DNA of 64,000 nucleotides from Isoptericola sp. AK164 (GTDB taxonomy: Bacteria; Actinomycetota; Actinomycetes; Actinomycetales; Cellulomonadaceae), in contig NZ_CP119106.1 in NCBI RefSeq assembly GCF_029643425.1, forward strand, positions 2,914,001 to 2,978,000. The letters are read 5' to 3'. A model generated the notes under the pieces. The model was given only the letters and a program-made list of their open reading frames with translations, made no database searches and was not told the DNA's origin. This document shows, piece after piece, positions 46,721 to 56,304 of the stretch (the stretch's first letter is position 1; every line of letters starts with the position of its first letter). A program made the translations under genes and the position numbers.

Positions 46721-47155
46721 TCAGTCGCGCTCGAGGACGAAGACGGGGATCTCGCGGTCGGTCTTGCGCTGGTAGTCCGCGTAGTCGGGCCACGCCTCGA
46801 CGGCCCGCTCCCACCAGACGGCCTTCTCGTCGCCGGTGACCTCCCGGGCCACGTAGGTGTGCTTCTCCGGACCGTCCTGGAGCTCCACGCGGGGGTTCGC
46901 CACGATGTTGTGGAACCACACGGGGTGCTGCGGGGCGCCGCCCATCGAGGCGACGACGGCGTAGGCACCGTCGTGCTCGACCCGCATCAGCGGGATCTTG
47001 CGCACCTTGCCGGACTTCGCGCCGACGGTCGTGAGGATGATGACCGGCTTGTCGCGCATCGTGGTGCCCTCGGTGCCTCCCGAGGCCTCGTAGGTCTCGA
47101 CGTGGTTCGCCACGAACTCGGACGGGCTGGGGACGTACTCTCCGGTGATCGCCAT
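46721..47155 (-). CDS. Deazaflavin (F420)-dependent nitroreductase family protein (Ddn-like)
   Basis: A 144-residue split-beta-barrel protein of the Ddn family. [58 protein letters not shown] is the family core, with the cofactor phosphate-binding GAKSGK-R motif. Members use F420H2 to reduce quinones and other substrates. The start at ATG 47155 gives the usual [15 protein letters not shown] opening; an upstream ATG adds 11 residues. Neither has a strong ribosome-binding site. Repeat array 4 lies upstream. Confidence 0.9.
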   Translation of the reverse strand: MAITGEYVPSPSEFVANHVETYEASGGTEGTTMRDKPVIILTTVGAKSGKVRKIPLMRVEHDGAYAVVASMGGAPQHPVWFHNIVANPRVELQDGPEKHTYVAREVTGDEKAVWWERAVEAWPDYADYQRKTDREIPVFVLERD

Positions 47156-47217
47156 GCCCGGGGCAACATCGGTGCCGGGCGCGGGCATTCCCGCCGGGCC
47201 CCTCCCGACGGCCCGAC

Positions 47218-47309
47218 GTTGCCTACCTCGGCAGAACGTTGCCTACCTGGGCTGAGAGTTGCCTACCTCGCCGGGAGGTTGCCTACCTCGGCGGAGGGTT
47301 GCCTCCCTC
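47218..47309 (-). repeat. 3'-end array 4 of family G, one-way
   Basis: Five units begin on the plus strand at 47218, 47238, 47258, 47278 and 47298. On the minus strand they read GAGGTAGGCAAC, in the sense direction of mshA, whose stop codon overlaps the last (decayed, GAGGGAGGCAAC) unit. Two units carry GAGGTAGGCAACCTC, a small self-complementary hairpin. There are no opposite-orientation units, and no gene ends from the other side. Confidence 0.93.
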
Positions 47310-48630
47310 AGCGGGCGCGGCGGACCTTCGCGGCCTGGGAGTACACGTCCAGCATCGCCGCCGCTGCACGGTCCCAGGAGAACCGCTCGCTCGCCCGCCG
47401 GGCTCCGGCCGCGAGCCGCTCGCGCCGCGCCTCGTCGCCCAGCAGCGCGCCGAGCTCGGCCGCCCACGTCCACGGGCTGTGGTCGTCGACCAGCACCCCG
47501 GAGACGTCGTCGATCACCACGGTCCGCAGCCCGCCCACGGCCGCCGCCACGACCGGCGTACCGCAGGCCTGCGCCTCGGCCGCCACCAGCCCGAAGGACT
47601 CGTTGTGCGACGGCACCGCCACGACGTCGGCCGCCCGGTACCAGTCGGCCAGCTCCGCCCGCGAGACCGGCGGTCGCACGACGACGTGGTCCGTCACGCC
47701 CATCTGGTGGGCCAGCGCCTCCAGCTCGCGCACCGCCGTCGGACGTCCGCTGGCACCGCCCAGCACCGCCAGGGTCGGCACCCGCGACCCCCCGCCGTCG
47801 CGCAGGGCGTCCGGGTCGGCGACGGTCGCGGCGTGGTCGGCCATCACGCCCAGGGCGCGCACCAGCACGTCCGGACCCTTGAGGAGCTGAACACGGCCCG
47901 CGAACAGCACCACGGGACGGTCCGTGGGCAGCCCGAGCCGCTCGCGCAGCGCCCGCCGCGCCTGCGCCGTCGTCTCCCCCGGACCAGGTTCCAGCGGGGC
48001 GTAGGTGGCCAGGTCGACGCCCGGGGCCACGACGTGCACGCGGTCCGGGTCGGCGCCGTAGTGGCCCACCAGGTCCTCGGCCTCCTCGGTCGTGGAGGCG
48101 ACCAGCGCGTCGGACTCGGCGACGACCTGCTCCTCGCCGATGACGCGGCTGTGCGGCTCGGGGGTGTCCCCCGGGGCCAGCGCGGCGTTCTTGACCCGCG
48201 CCATCGTGTGCATCGTGTGCACCAGCGGCACGTCCCAGCGGTCGGCGCCGAGCCAGCCCACCTGCCCCGACAGCCAGTAGTGCGAGTGCACGACGTCGTA
48301 CCAGCCGGCGGGGCGGTGCGCCTCGGCCCGCAGCACCCCGGCGCTGAAGAAGCACAGCTGCGCCGGCAGGTCGTTCTTGTCCAGGCCCTCGTACGGTCCC
48401 GCGGCGACGTGCACGACGCGGATGCCCGGCTCCGCCTGGACCACCTTGGGCTGCGCCGACGACGTGGCGCGCGTGTAGATCTCCACCTCGGCCCCGCGGC
48501 GGGCCAGGGCCCGGGACAGCTCGAGGACGTAGACGTTCATCCCGCCGGCGTCCCCGGTGCCGGGCTGGTCCAGGGGCGAGGTGTGCACCGAGATCATCGC
48601 CACCCGCGGCCCCTCGCGGTCCGTGCTCAC
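47308..48630 (-). CDS. mshA: D-inositol-3-phosphate glycosyltransferase (mycothiol synthesis)
   Basis: A 440-residue GT4 glycosyltransferase that joins N-acetylglucosamine to inositol 3-phosphate, the first step of mycothiol synthesis. The motif [44 protein letters not shown] and the donor site [20 protein letters not shown] and [22 protein letters not shown] are typical of MshA. GTG 48630 overlaps the lactonase stop by 4 bp. The terminal codons run into repeat array 4. The presence of mshA confirms a mycothiol-using actinobacterium. Confidence 0.95.
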   Translation of the reverse strand: MSTDREGPRVAMISVHTSPLDQPGTGDAGGMNVYVLELSRALARRGAEVEIYTRATSSAQPKVVQAEPGIRVVHVAAGPYEGLDKNDLPAQLCFFSAGVLRAEAHRPAGWYDVVHSHYWLSGQVGWLGADRWDVPLVHTMHTMARVKNAALAPGDTPEPHSRVIGEEQVVAESDALVASTTEEAEDLVGHYGADPDRVHVVAPGVDLATYAPLEPGPGETTAQARRALRERLGLPTDRPVVLFAGRVQLLKGPDVLVRALGVMADHAATVADPDALRDGGGSRVPTLAVLGGASGRPTAVRELEALAHQMGVTDHVVVRPPVSRAELADWYRAADVVAVPSHNESFGLVAAEAQACGTPVVAAAVGGLRTVVIDDVSGVLVDDHSPWTWAAELGALLGDEARRERLAAGARRASERFSWDRAAAAMLDVYSQAAKVRRAR

Positions 48631-49718
48631 CCGGCCTCCAGCACGCACGACGGCGGCGTGGCCCACGGCGCGCGGTCGACGACCTCGCCCGCTCCGGAGG
48701 CCGTGTCGATCCGCACCGTGACGAGCTCGCTCGTGCCCTGCAGGGCCACCACGGCCAGCTCGGTCCCGTCGGCGCCGGCGAGGACCTCGTGGTGCCGCGG
48801 CCAGCCACCCTCGCCGAGCGCGACGTCGGCGAGGTGCGTGATCTGCGGGGACTCGCCGTCGGACACCGCATGCACCGCCAGCAGGTCCGGGCCACGCACG
48901 CCGACGTGGAGCCGGCGGCCGTCGGCGCTGAGCGTGAGGTGACCGGGGAACGCCTCCCCGACCGGCGCCTGCGGGGACACCGGGACGCTGCCCACGTGCC
49001 GCCACGCGCCGCCCTCGGCCGGCAGCAGCAGGTGCAGGCGGGCGTCGAGCTCGCCGGCCACGACCAGCCCTCCGCCGGGCAGCACGACGAGATGCCGGGG
49101 TCCGGTACCGGCGGGCAGCCAGGCCGCGACCGAGCCGCCGTCGTCGGGCAGGAGCCCGTGGTCGCCGGGCGCCGGGTCCAGGGGGTAGCTCCGCACGACG
49201 TCGGCGCCCAGGTCCGTGACGAGCACCCGGCGACCGGTCATCGTCACCTGGTGGGCGTGCGGGCCCTCCTGCCGGTCCGTGACCGGTCCGGCGCCCGAGC
49301 CCGCGTGCAGGGACCGGTGCTCCGGCGTGGGCGCGCCGTCGGCGGCCAGGCCCAGGGCCGCGGCGACGCCGTCGCCGTAGTTCGCGACCCACACGGTCCG
49401 GTCCGCGGCGGCGACGTGGCAGGGGTCGTCCCCGCCGGAGCCGACGGACGACAGCACCGCCAGCGCGCCGTCACCGCCGTCCTGCAGGGCGGTGAGCGCG
49501 CCGTGCGGCGTCTCGGTCACGGCGTACAGGACCGGGGCGGACGGGTGACGGGCGAGGAACGACGGCGAGGCCAGCTCGGTGGCGAGCCACGGCTCGCCGA
49601 GCGACCCGTCACCGCGGTCCAGGTCGACGCGCCAGACGCCCTCGCCGCTCCCGGCGGCTGCGCCGGCCGCGGGATAGGTCCCGACCCACAGCGGCACGGA
49701 GGCGCTCGAAGTGGTCAT
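48627..49718 (-). CDS. Lactonase family (seven-bladed beta-propeller) protein
   Basis: A 363-residue protein of the lactonase family (PF10282), related to YbhE-type 6-phosphogluconolactonase. It opens with [24 protein letters not shown] and has propeller-type repeats, including [63 protein letters not shown] and [11 protein letters not shown]. The start is ATG 49718. It overlaps mshA by 4 bp, an unexplained operon partner. Enzymatic activity is inferred only from the family; many members are unproved. Confidence 0.88.
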   Translation of the reverse strand: MTTSSASVPLWVGTYPAAGAAAGSGEGVWRVDLDRGDGSLGEPWLATELASPSFLARHPSAPVLYAVTETPHGALTALQDGGDGALAVLSSVGSGGDDPCHVAAADRTVWVANYGDGVAAALGLAADGAPTPEHRSLHAGSGAGPVTDRQEGPHAHQVTMTGRRVLVTDLGADVVRSYPLDPAPGDHGLLPDDGGSVAAWLPAGTGPRHLVVLPGGGLVVAGELDARLHLLLPAEGGAWRHVGSVPVSPQAPVGEAFPGHLTLSADGRRLHVGVRGPDLLAVHAVSDGESPQITHLADVALGEGGWPRHHEVLAGADGTELAVVALQGTSELVTVRIDTASGAGEVVDRAPWATPPSCVLEAG

Positions 49719-49797
49719 GGGTCCAGCGTAGGCGTCCGACGGCGGTGCTCCCGGCGGTGCGCCGGCGGGCGGGCCGCCGGGCCCCGGACAGCACCGC

Positions 49798-49825
49798 GCC
49801 CCGACCGGGCAGTGCCGATCGGGGC
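49798..49825 (-). terminator. Hairpin terminator after lsr2
   Basis: An 11-bp stem with one mismatch (GCCCCGACCGG/CCGATCGGGGC) and a 6-nt loop lies 20 bp after the lsr2 stop. Confidence 0.6.
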
Positions 49826-49844
49826 GAGGGCGGTCGGTGGCGGC

Positions 49845-50177
49845 TCAGTGCGCCGCTTCGTAGGCCTCCAGCACGCGCGCCGGGATCCGGCCGCGGTCGT
49901 TCACCTCGTGGCCGTTCTCGCGTGCCCACTCGCGGATCTTCTGCAGCTGCGCACGGTCCGTGCGGCCGCGGCGCGGGCCTGCCGCGCGGGTCGCGGTCTT
50001 CGGGCCGGACTTGCGGCCGTGCCCGATCCACTTCGCCAAGGACTCCCGCAGCTCGGCCGCGTGGGCCGAGGTGAGGTCGATCTCGTAGGAGACGCCGTCC
50101 AGCGCAAAAGTGACGGTCTCGTCACCCTCCGTGCCGTCGATGTCATCCAACAGCACGACCTGGGTCTTCTGGACCAC
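49845..50177 (-). CDS. lsr2: Nucleoid-associated protein Lsr2
   Basis: A 110-residue H-NS-like protein that coats AT-rich DNA. The N-terminal dimerisation and bridging domain is [33 protein letters not shown]; the DNA-binding domain includes [28 protein letters not shown] with the RGR minor-groove motif. GTG 50177 follows GAGAAGGG. Its promoter region is unusually AT-rich for this genome, so autoregulation is likely. Confidence 0.97.
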   Translation of the reverse strand: MVQKTQVVLLDDIDGTEGDETVTFALDGVSYEIDLTSAHAAELRESLAKWIGHGRKSGPKTATRAAGPRRGRTDRAQLQKIREWARENGHEVNDRGRIPARVLEAYEAAH

Positions 50178-50218
50178 GTTGCCACCCTTCTCAGGATCCG
50201 AAATGCAATGACGATTAA

Positions 50219-50248
50219 AGGATGCCCGAATCAGGAATGCAATGTCAA
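50219..50248 (-). promoter_or_regulatory. lsr2 promoter in an AT-rich patch
   Basis: On the minus strand a consensus TTGACA (50243-50248) is followed after 18 bp by CATCCT (50219-50224). The surrounding 50200-50290 is far richer in A and T than neighbouring DNA and contains the direct repeat AATGCAATG twice (50201 and 50236). This is the DNA type Lsr2 itself prefers. Confidence 0.6.
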
Positions 50249-50281
50249 CTCACGCGCGATGGAATGAAGAGATGACCTGAG

Positions 50282-50446
50282 TCAATCATTCATGTCCGCG
50301 CGCTCGGAACGCGCCTGCTCGAACTGCTGCTGCGCGGCCCGTTCATTCCGGTCGGCCCGCACGATCTTGCGCATGGCGAACCAGAAGAGGAGTCCGACAC
50401 CGATCGACGGCACGAGACCCGCGACGACTGCCCAGAAAGTGTCCAC
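50282..50446 (-). CDS. Small single-pass membrane protein
   Basis: A 54-residue protein that is easily missed. GTG 50446 follows GAGGAAGG at ideal spacing. One membrane helix (FWAVVAGLVPSIGVGLLFWFAM) is followed by a basic segment (RKIVRADRNERAAQQQFEQARSERADMND) expected to be a cytoplasmic helix. It starts 11 bp after the lysS stop and is co-directional, so it is probably the last gene of the lysS unit. I do not recognise a function. Confidence 0.75.
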   Translation of the reverse strand: MDTFWAVVAGLVPSIGVGLLFWFAMRKIVRADRNERAAQQQFEQARSERADMND

Positions 50447-50457
50447 GATCGCCTTCC

Positions 50458-51972
50458 TCAGTGCGTGGGCTTGACGAGGGGGAAGAGGATCGTCTCCCGG
50501 ATTCCCGCCCCCGTGAGAGCCATGAGAAGTCGGTCGACACCCATCCCCATGCCGCCGGCCGGCGGCATGGCGTACTCCATCGCGGTGAGGAAGTCCTCGT
50601 CGAGCGCCATCGCCTCGTCGTCGCCGGCCGCGGCGAGCCGCGCCTGCTCGGCGAACCGCTCGCGCTGCACGACCGGGTCCACGAGCTCGGAGTAGGCCGT
50701 GGCGAGCTCGAAACCGCGCACGTACAGGTCCCACTTCTCCACCACGCCCGGGATGGTGCGGTGGGCGCGGGTCAGCGGCGAGGTCTCCACCGGGAAGTCG
50801 CGCACGAAAGTCGGCGCGTACAGGTGGTTGCCGACGTGGTGCTCCCACAGCTCCTCGACCAGCTTGCCGTGGATCATCTGCTTCGGGTCGATCGAGATGT
50901 CCACCTTCTCGGCGAGCTCGTTGAGGTGCTCGACCGAGGTCTCGGGCGTGATTTCCTCACCGACCGCCTCGGAAAGGGATCCGTACATCGTGATGTGCGC
51001 CCATTCGCCGCCGAGGTCGTACTCCTCGCCGTCCGGGAGCGTCACCACGGTCGTGCCGAGCGCTTCGCGCGCGGCGGTCTGCACGAGGTCCTGCGTGAGG
51101 GCCGCCATGGTGTCGTAATCACCGTAGGCCTCATAGGCCTCGAGCATCGCGAACTCCGGGGAGTGCGACGAGTCCGCACCTTCGTTGCGGAAGTTGCGAT
51201 TGATCTCGAAGACGCGTTCCACGCCACCCACGACGGCTTCCTTGAGGAACAGCTCCGGCGCGATACGCAGGAACAGCTCCATGTCGTAGGCATTCATGTG
51301 GGTCGCGAAAGGACGCGCCGAGGCACCCGAGGCGACGGTCTGCAGCATCGGCGTCTCGACCTCGAGGAAGTCGCGGGCGTGGAAGTTCTCGCGCAGCGAG
51401 CGCACGACGGCGGCACGCAGGCGGACCATGTCCCGGGCCGCCGGGCGCGCGATGAGGTCGACGTACCGCTGACGGACCCGCGCCTCCTCGGAGAGCTCCT
51501 TGTGCAGCACCGGCAACGGGCGCAGCGCCTTCGAGGCGAGCTGCCAGGAGTCGGCGAAGATGCTCAGCTCCCCGCGCCGCGAGGCCCCCACGCGGCCGTG
51601 GACGAACACGTGGTCGCCGAGATCGACGTCACCCTTGAACGCGGTGAGCGCCTCCTCCCCCACCACCTTCTGGCTGAGCATGGCCTGCAGCCGGTTGCCC
51701 TCGCCGTCCTGGAGGGCGACGAAGCAGAGCTTGCCCGTGTTGCGCAGGAACACGACCCGGCCGGCGACACCGGCGAGGTCGTCGGTCTCCTGACCGGCCT
51801 CCAGGTGGTCGTAGGCGGCGCGGACCTGCGCGATCGTGTGCGTGATCGGCAGGTTGACCGGGTAGGCCTCGCCGCCGGAAGCGATGATCCGGTCGCGCTT
51901 CTCACGGCGGACCCGGAGCTGCTCGGGCAGGTCGTCGGACACGGCGGAGTCGACATTCTCGGGGGTGGTCAC
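50458..51972 (-). CDS. lysS: Lysyl-tRNA synthetase (class II)
   Basis: A 504-residue class II synthetase that charges tRNA-Lys. The OB-fold anticodon domain covers about residues 60-165 ([21 protein letters not shown]). Class II motif 1 is around [10 protein letters not shown], motif 2 [20 protein letters not shown], and motif 3 [28 protein letters not shown] 51972 gives about 20 residues before the conserved start. A stretch of the gene (about 50930-51300) has slightly more A+T at third codon positions than its neighbours. A long perfect palindrome lies upstream. Confidence 0.97.
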   Translation of the reverse strand: MTTPENVDSAVSDDLPEQLRVRREKRDRIIASGGEAYPVNLPITHTIAQVRAAYDHLEAGQETDDLAGVAGRVVFLRNTGKLCFVALQDGEGNRLQAMLSQKVVGEEALTAFKGDVDLGDHVFVHGRVGASRRGELSIFADSWQLASKALRPLPVLHKELSEEARVRQRYVDLIARPAARDMVRLRAAVVRSLRENFHARDFLEVETPMLQTVASGASARPFATHMNAYDMELFLRIAPELFLKEAVVGGVERVFEINRNFRNEGADSSHSPEFAMLEAYEAYGDYDTMAALTQDLVQTAAREALGTTVVTLPDGEEYDLGGEWAHITMYGSLSEAVGEEITPETSVEHLNELAEKVDISIDPKQMIHGKLVEELWEHHVGNHLYAPTFVRDFPVETSPLTRAHRTIPGVVEKWDLYVRGFELATAYSELVDPVVQRERFAEQARLAAAGDDEAMALDEDFLTAMEYAMPPAGGMGMGVDRLLMALTGAGIRETILFPLVKPTH

Positions 51973-52010
51973 CGTCCGATTCTACGGTCCGGCGCCAAAC
52001 CGCCCGTGAC

Positions 52011-52078
52011 CGGGTTCGGTCGAGCGGAACGGGTTCGGTCAGCATCTCGACCGAACCCGTTCCGCTCGACCGAACCCG
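52011..52078. repeat. 30-bp perfect palindrome between lysS and nadC
   Basis: Two perfect 30-bp arms (left begins CGGGTTCGGTCGAGCGGAAC) flank an 8-bp loop AGCATCTC. Each arm itself contains GGGTTCGGTC twice, so four copies of the decamer GGTTCGGTC-type element are packed in 68 bp. It lies in the 140-bp region between two divergent genes, where a terminator is not expected. Confidence 0.9.
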
Positions 52079-52112
52079 ACCCAGGGGGACCCGCGGGCAG
52101 TACCGTGTCGCC

Positions 52113-53051
52113 GTGAGCACGCCCGAGCACCCCCTCCCGGTCCACGCCTCGCCGTCCGCCGTGGATCCCACCCTCGACCCGGCGTGGACCCGCCGCGCCG
52201 TCGAGATCGCCCTGGAGGAGGACCTCGGCCCCGCACCCGGCCGGGACGTGACCTCCCAGGCGACCATCCCCGCGTCCGACGTCGGCACGGCCGACCTGGT
52301 GGCGCGCGAGGCCGGGACGGTGGCCGGCCTCGTCGTCGTCGACGAGACGCTGGCGCAGACCGCGACACGGCTCGGGCTGCCCGCCCCCGCGGCGACGTTC
52401 CACGCCCAGGACGGCGACGCCGTCGTGCCCGGGCAGGTGCTGGCCCGGCTCACCGGGCCGGTGCAGGTGCTGCTCGTGGCCGAGCGCACCCTGCTCAACC
52501 TGGCCTCCCGCGCGTCGGGCGTGGCCACGGCGACGGCGGAGTTCGCCCGCGAGCTGGCCGGCACCGGGGCGCAGGTGCTCGACACCCGCAAGACGACGCC
52601 GGGGCTGCGCGCCCTGGACAAGTACGCCGTGCGGGCCGGCGGCGGGACGAACAAGCGCATGGGCCTGTACGACGTCGCGATGGTCAAGGACAACCACGTC
52701 GTGGCCGCGGGCTCGGTGCGCGGCGCCGTCGAGGCCGTGCGACGCACCTTCCCCGACGTGCTCGTGCAGGTCGAGGCCGACACCACCGACCAGGCCCTGG
52801 AGGCGCTCGACGCCGGGGCGGACTTCCTGCTGCTGGACAACATGCCGACGCCGGTGCTCGCCGAGACGGTGGCCGCGGTGCGCGCCCGGGAGGGTCGCGA
52901 CGGGGTCCCGGAGCACGTCGAGCTCGAGGCCACCGGCAACCTCACCGTGGAGCGGGCGCGCGAGGTCGCGAGCACCGGGGTGGACTACCTGTCCGTGGGG
53001 GCGCTGACGCACTCGGCACCGATCCTCGACCTGGCGCTCGACCTGCGCTGA
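52113..53051 (+). CDS. nadC: Nicotinate-nucleotide pyrophosphorylase (quinolinate phosphoribosyltransferase)
   Basis: A 312-residue enzyme that turns quinolinate and PRPP into nicotinate mononucleotide. ALEEDLGPAPGRDVTSQATIP, TLLNLASRASGVAT, LDTRKTTPGLRALDKYAVRAGGGTNKRMGLYD, VEADTTDQALEAL and LDNMP are the conserved segments with the substrate-binding Arg and Lys residues. GTG 52113 is 12 bp after a TACCGT -10-like box with no ribosome-binding site, which suggests a leaderless transcript. It converges on nadB, which makes the preceding product, so NAD synthesis genes here are on opposite strands. Confidence 0.95.
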   Translation: MSTPEHPLPVHASPSAVDPTLDPAWTRRAVEIALEEDLGPAPGRDVTSQATIPASDVGTADLVAREAGTVAGLVVVDETLAQTATRLGLPAPAATFHAQDGDAVVPGQVLARLTGPVQVLLVAERTLLNLASRASGVATATAEFARELAGTGAQVLDTRKTTPGLRALDKYAVRAGGGTNKRMGLYDVAMVKDNHVVAAGSVRGAVEAVRRTFPDVLVQVEADTTDQALEALDAGADFLLLDNMPTPVLAETVAAVRAREGRDGVPEHVELEATGNLTVERAREVASTGVDYLSVGALTHSAPILDLALDLR

Positions 53052-53110
53052 GCCGAGCCCTCGCGCCAGCAGGGGACGACGGCGAACCAACGGGACGTCG
53101 TCGTCCCGCG

Positions 53111-53182
53111 GTGCCCTACCTCGGCGGGAACTTGCCTACCTCGGCCGGACGTTGCCTACCTCGGCGGGAGGTTGCCTACCTC
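53111..53182 (-). repeat. 3'-end array 5 of family G, one-way
   Basis: Four units begin on the plus strand at 53111, 53131, 53151 and 53171. On the minus strand they read GAGGTAGGCAAC, sense for nadB. The nadB stop TAG lies inside the first unit met (AGGTAGGC). Although nadC converges from the left, 60 bp after its stop, no forward-orientation units are present. Confidence 0.93.
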
Positions 53183-54852
53183 GTGACGAGGGTCCCGTCG
53201 TCCTCCAGGGCCACGGTCACGCGACGCTCCCCGGCCGGGTCCCGGTCCGGGAAGTCCGCGCGGAAGTGGCCGCCACGGCTCTCGGCGCGCTCGGCGGCAG
53301 CCCGCACCAGCGCCCGGGCCACCTGGTGGATGTTCGTCGTCTCCCACTCCGCGACCTGCGGGGCGGCCACCACCCCGGCGTCGCCGTGGGCCGACGTCGT
53401 CACGTCCGCCAGGGCCGCCTCCGCCTGCGCCAGGGACTCGGCGGTGCGGATCGGCCCGGCCCCCTCGGACGTGACCCGCTGGATCCGCGACCGCGCCGCG
53501 GCCGCGACCAGGGCGGCGCCGCCGGGGCGCTCGACGGGCTCGGGCGCCGACGACAGCTCGCCCGCCTCGAAGCGTGCGACGACGTCGGCGGCGGCCCGGT
53601 GGGCGAACACGAGCCCCTCGAGCAGCGAGTTCGAGGCCAGCCGGTTGGCACCGTGCACTCCCGTGCACGCGACCTCCCCGACGGCGTACAGCCCCGGGGC
53701 CGACGTGCGTCCGTGCAGGTCCGTGACGACACCGCCCGAGTGGTAGTGCTGGGCCGGGGCGACCGGCACGGGCTCCTCGGTCCAGTCGATGCCCTGCTCG
53801 AGCAGCCGGGCGGTGATCCCCGGGAACCGGCGGCGCAGGAAGTCCGCCCCGAGCGCCCGGGCGTCGAGCAGCACGTGGTCCGCGGAGGTCGCCGCCATCT
53901 GCCGCACGATGGCGTGCGCCACGACGTCGCGCGGGGCCAGCTCGGCCAGCTCGTGCACGTCCGGCATGAACCGGTGCCCGCGCACGTCGAGCAGCAGCGC
54001 CCCCTCGCCCCGCACGGCCTCGCTGATCAGCGGGAGCTGGCCCCGCGCGCCGGCGCCCAGCCAGAGCACCGTGGGGTGGAACTGCACGAACTCCAGGTCG
54101 CCCAGCACGGCACCGGCACGCAGCGCCGCGGCGATGCCGTCGGCGGTGGCCCCGGGCGGGTTCGTCGAGGACCGGAACACCTGCCCCACTCCCCCGGTGG
54201 CGAGCACCACCACGGGCGCCAGGGCGGCCCCGACGCCGTCGCGGGAGCCCGCGCCGCGCACGTGCAGGGTCACGCCGGCCACGGGCCGCTGACCGGAGGC
54301 GTCCGGCGCGCCGGTGAGCACGTCGAGCACGAGCGCGTTGGAGATCACCTCGATCCCCGGGTCGTGCTGCACGGCCTCGATCTGGGCGACCAGCGCGCGG
54401 GAGATCTCCGCCCCGGTGGCGTCGCCGCCGGCGTGCGCGATCCGGTCGGCCCGGTGGCCGCCCTCGCGGGTCAGGGCGATGCCGCCGTCGTCGGCGCGGT
54501 CGAAGCTCGCGCCGCGGGCCACCAGCTCGTGCACCCGCTGCGGGCCCTCGGTGACCAGCACGTCGGCGGCCTCGGGGTCGCTCAGGCCGCCGCCGGCCAC
54601 GAGCGTGTCGTGCCGGTGCGCCTCGGGGGTGTCGTCCGGGTGCAGCACCGCGGCGATGCCGCCCTGGGCCCACACGGTGGACCCGGAGGACAGCTCGCCC
54701 TTGGTCACCAGGAGCACGTGCGGCACCCGGGTGCGCAGCTCGAGGGCAGCCGTCAGCCCGGCGATCCCGGAGCCGACGACGACGGCGTCCGCGCGCGTCG
54801 TCCAGCCCGGGGCCGGGGCGACGAGGGAACGGGCGAGCCGGTCCGGGCTCAC
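53176..54852 (-). CDS. nadB: L-aspartate oxidase
   Basis: A 558-residue flavoenzyme that oxidises aspartate to iminoaspartate for quinolinate synthesis. The FAD-binding start is [20 protein letters not shown], with [67 protein letters not shown] and a C-terminal helical domain. ATG or GTG 54852 overlaps panD by 4 bp. nadA is not in the window. The stop codon TAG lies within repeat array 5. Confidence 0.95.
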   Translation of the reverse strand: MSPDRLARSLVAPAPGWTTRADAVVVGSGIAGLTAALELRTRVPHVLLVTKGELSSGSTVWAQGGIAAVLHPDDTPEAHRHDTLVAGGGLSDPEAADVLVTEGPQRVHELVARGASFDRADDGGIALTREGGHRADRIAHAGGDATGAEISRALVAQIEAVQHDPGIEVISNALVLDVLTGAPDASGQRPVAGVTLHVRGAGSRDGVGAALAPVVVLATGGVGQVFRSSTNPPGATADGIAAALRAGAVLGDLEFVQFHPTVLWLGAGARGQLPLISEAVRGEGALLLDVRGHRFMPDVHELAELAPRDVVAHAIVRQMAATSADHVLLDARALGADFLRRRFPGITARLLEQGIDWTEEPVPVAPAQHYHSGGVVTDLHGRTSAPGLYAVGEVACTGVHGANRLASNSLLEGLVFAHRAAADVVARFEAGELSSAPEPVERPGGAALVAAAARSRIQRVTSEGAGPIRTAESLAQAEAALADVTTSAHGDAGVVAAPQVAEWETTNIHQVARALVRAAAERAESRGGHFRADFPDRDPAGERRVTVALEDDGTLVTR

Positions 54853-55346
54853 CGCGCGCCGACGGGGATGCCGGAGCTGACGAGTCCGTAGCCGTCCGGG
54901 ACCTGGCCGGGGTCGTCGTGCACGTCGACGATCCTGTTCTCGCCGTCGACGAAGACGACGTGCGGCAGGAAGGATCGCGCGTCGGCGTCCGAGAGCATGC
55001 CGTAGGCGATGATGATGACGGTGTCGCCGGGGTGCACCAGGTGCGCGGCGGCGCCGTTGATGCTGATCTGGCCCGAGCCGGCCTCGCCGGGGATCACGTA
55101 GGTGGTGAGCCGGGCGCCGTTGTCGACGTCCACGACGTCGACCTGCTGGCCGGGGAGGAGGTCGGCGGCGTCCATGAGGTCGGTGTCGACCGTGATGGAT
55201 CCCACATAGTGCAGGTCGGCCTGCGTCACCGTCGCGCGATGGATCTTGCCGATCATCATCGGGCGCTGCAACGACGCCGGGCGGCGCGCACCGGTCCGGC
55301 GGTCCGTCGGGGTCGAGCCGACGGGCGATGCAGTCTGGTCAGTCAC
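54849..55346 (-). CDS. panD: Aspartate 1-decarboxylase precursor, with N-terminal extension
   Basis: A 165-residue pyruvoyl enzyme that makes beta-alanine for pantothenate. The usual protein starts at [24 protein letters not shown], where cleavage at Gly-Ser creates the pyruvoyl group. Here that Met is at residue 30-31; GTG 55346 is preferred because AGGAGG lies 7 bp before it, whereas the internal ATGs lack any ribosome-binding site. The 29-residue extension ([21 protein letters not shown]) looks disordered. It overlaps panC by 8 bp. Confidence 0.93.
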   Translation of the reverse strand: MTDQTASPVGSTPTDRRTGARRPASLQRPMMIGKIHRATVTQADLHYVGSITVDTDLMDAADLLPGQQVDVVDVDNGARLTTYVIPGEAGSGQISINGAAAHLVHPGDTVIIIAYGMLSDADARSFLPHVVFVDGENRIVDVHDDPGQVPDGYGLVSSGIPVGAR

Positions 55347-56304
55347 GGGTTGCCTCCTGGCCTGCGGTTTCGTCCTCGTCAGAGGACGCGACGACGTCCA
55401 CGGCCTGGTTGTCGATCAGTCGTGTGGTGCCCACGCGCGCGGCGACGAGCAGCAGGGCGGGCCCGGTGCGGTCACCGGGAACCTCCTCCACAGTATCCGG
55501 GTCGACGAGTGCCAGGTAGTCCACGACAACGTCGGGGACCGCGTTGAGGATTCCCGAGGCCGTCGCCAGGACCGCCGGCGCGCCGTGCCCGGCGGCGGCC
55601 TCCTCGGCCCCTCCCCGGAGCGCCCGCGACAGCGCCAGGGCGGCGTCCCGTTCGCCGTCGGACAGGTACGCGTTCCGCGACGACAGCGCCAGCCCGTCCG
55701 CGTCGCGCACGGTGGGCACGCCGACGATCTCGACCTCCAGGTCGAGGTCGCGCACCATGCGCCGCACGGCGAGGAGCTGCTGGGCGTCCTTCTCGCCGAA
55801 CAGCGCGACGTCCGGCCGCGTGAGCTGCATCAGCTTGAGCACCACGGTCAGCACGCCGTCGAGGTGGCCGGGCCGGAACGCACCCTCCAGCACCTCGCCG
55901 ATCCGTCCGGCCGAGACCCGCACGATCGGGTCGCCGTCGGGGTAGACCACGTCGGGCGTCGGGGCGAAGACGACGTCGGCCCCCACCTCGGCCAGCCGCT
56001 CCAGGTCCCCGGCGAGGTCGCGGGGGTAGGCGTCGAGGTCCTCCCCCTCGCCGAACTGCAGCGGGTTGACGAAGATCGTCACCACGACCTGGCCGCCGGG
56101 GCCGACCTCGGCACGCGCCCGACGGACCAGCTCCAGGTGCCCCTCGTGCAGTGCACCCATCGTCATCACCACGGCGCGTCGGTCGGTGGGGTCCGCGCCG
56201 CCGATCGTCCAGGCGGCGAGGGCGTCCCGCAGCTCGGCGCGGGTGTGCGCGACGACGCCGTCGGCGGGCGACGACGGCGTCGCACGGTCAGCAGGTGCGG
56301 TCAT
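55339..56304 (-). CDS. panC: Pantothenate synthetase (pantoate-beta-alanine ligase)
   Basis: A 321-residue ATP-dependent ligase that makes pantothenate from pantoate and beta-alanine. It has [20 protein letters not shown] (HIGH-type), [44 protein letters not shown] and [12 protein letters not shown] (KMSKS-like). Start ATG 56304 overlaps the upstream Rossmann gene stop (ATGA), and its 3' end overlaps panD, so panC-panD-nadB are tightly coupled. Confidence 0.95.
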   Translation of the reverse strand: MTAPADRATPSSPADGVVAHTRAELRDALAAWTIGGADPTDRRAVVMTMGALHEGHLELVRRARAEVGPGGQVVVTIFVNPLQFGEGEDLDAYPRDLAGDLERLAEVGADVVFAPTPDVVYPDGDPIVRVSAGRIGEVLEGAFRPGHLDGVLTVVLKLMQLTRPDVALFGEKDAQQLLAVRRMVRDLDLEVEIVGVPTVRDADGLALSSRNAYLSDGERDAALALSRALRGGAEEAAAGHGAPAVLATASGILNAVPDVVVDYLALVDPDTVEEVPGDRTGPALLLVAARVGTTRLIDNQAVDVVASSDEDETAGQEATRD

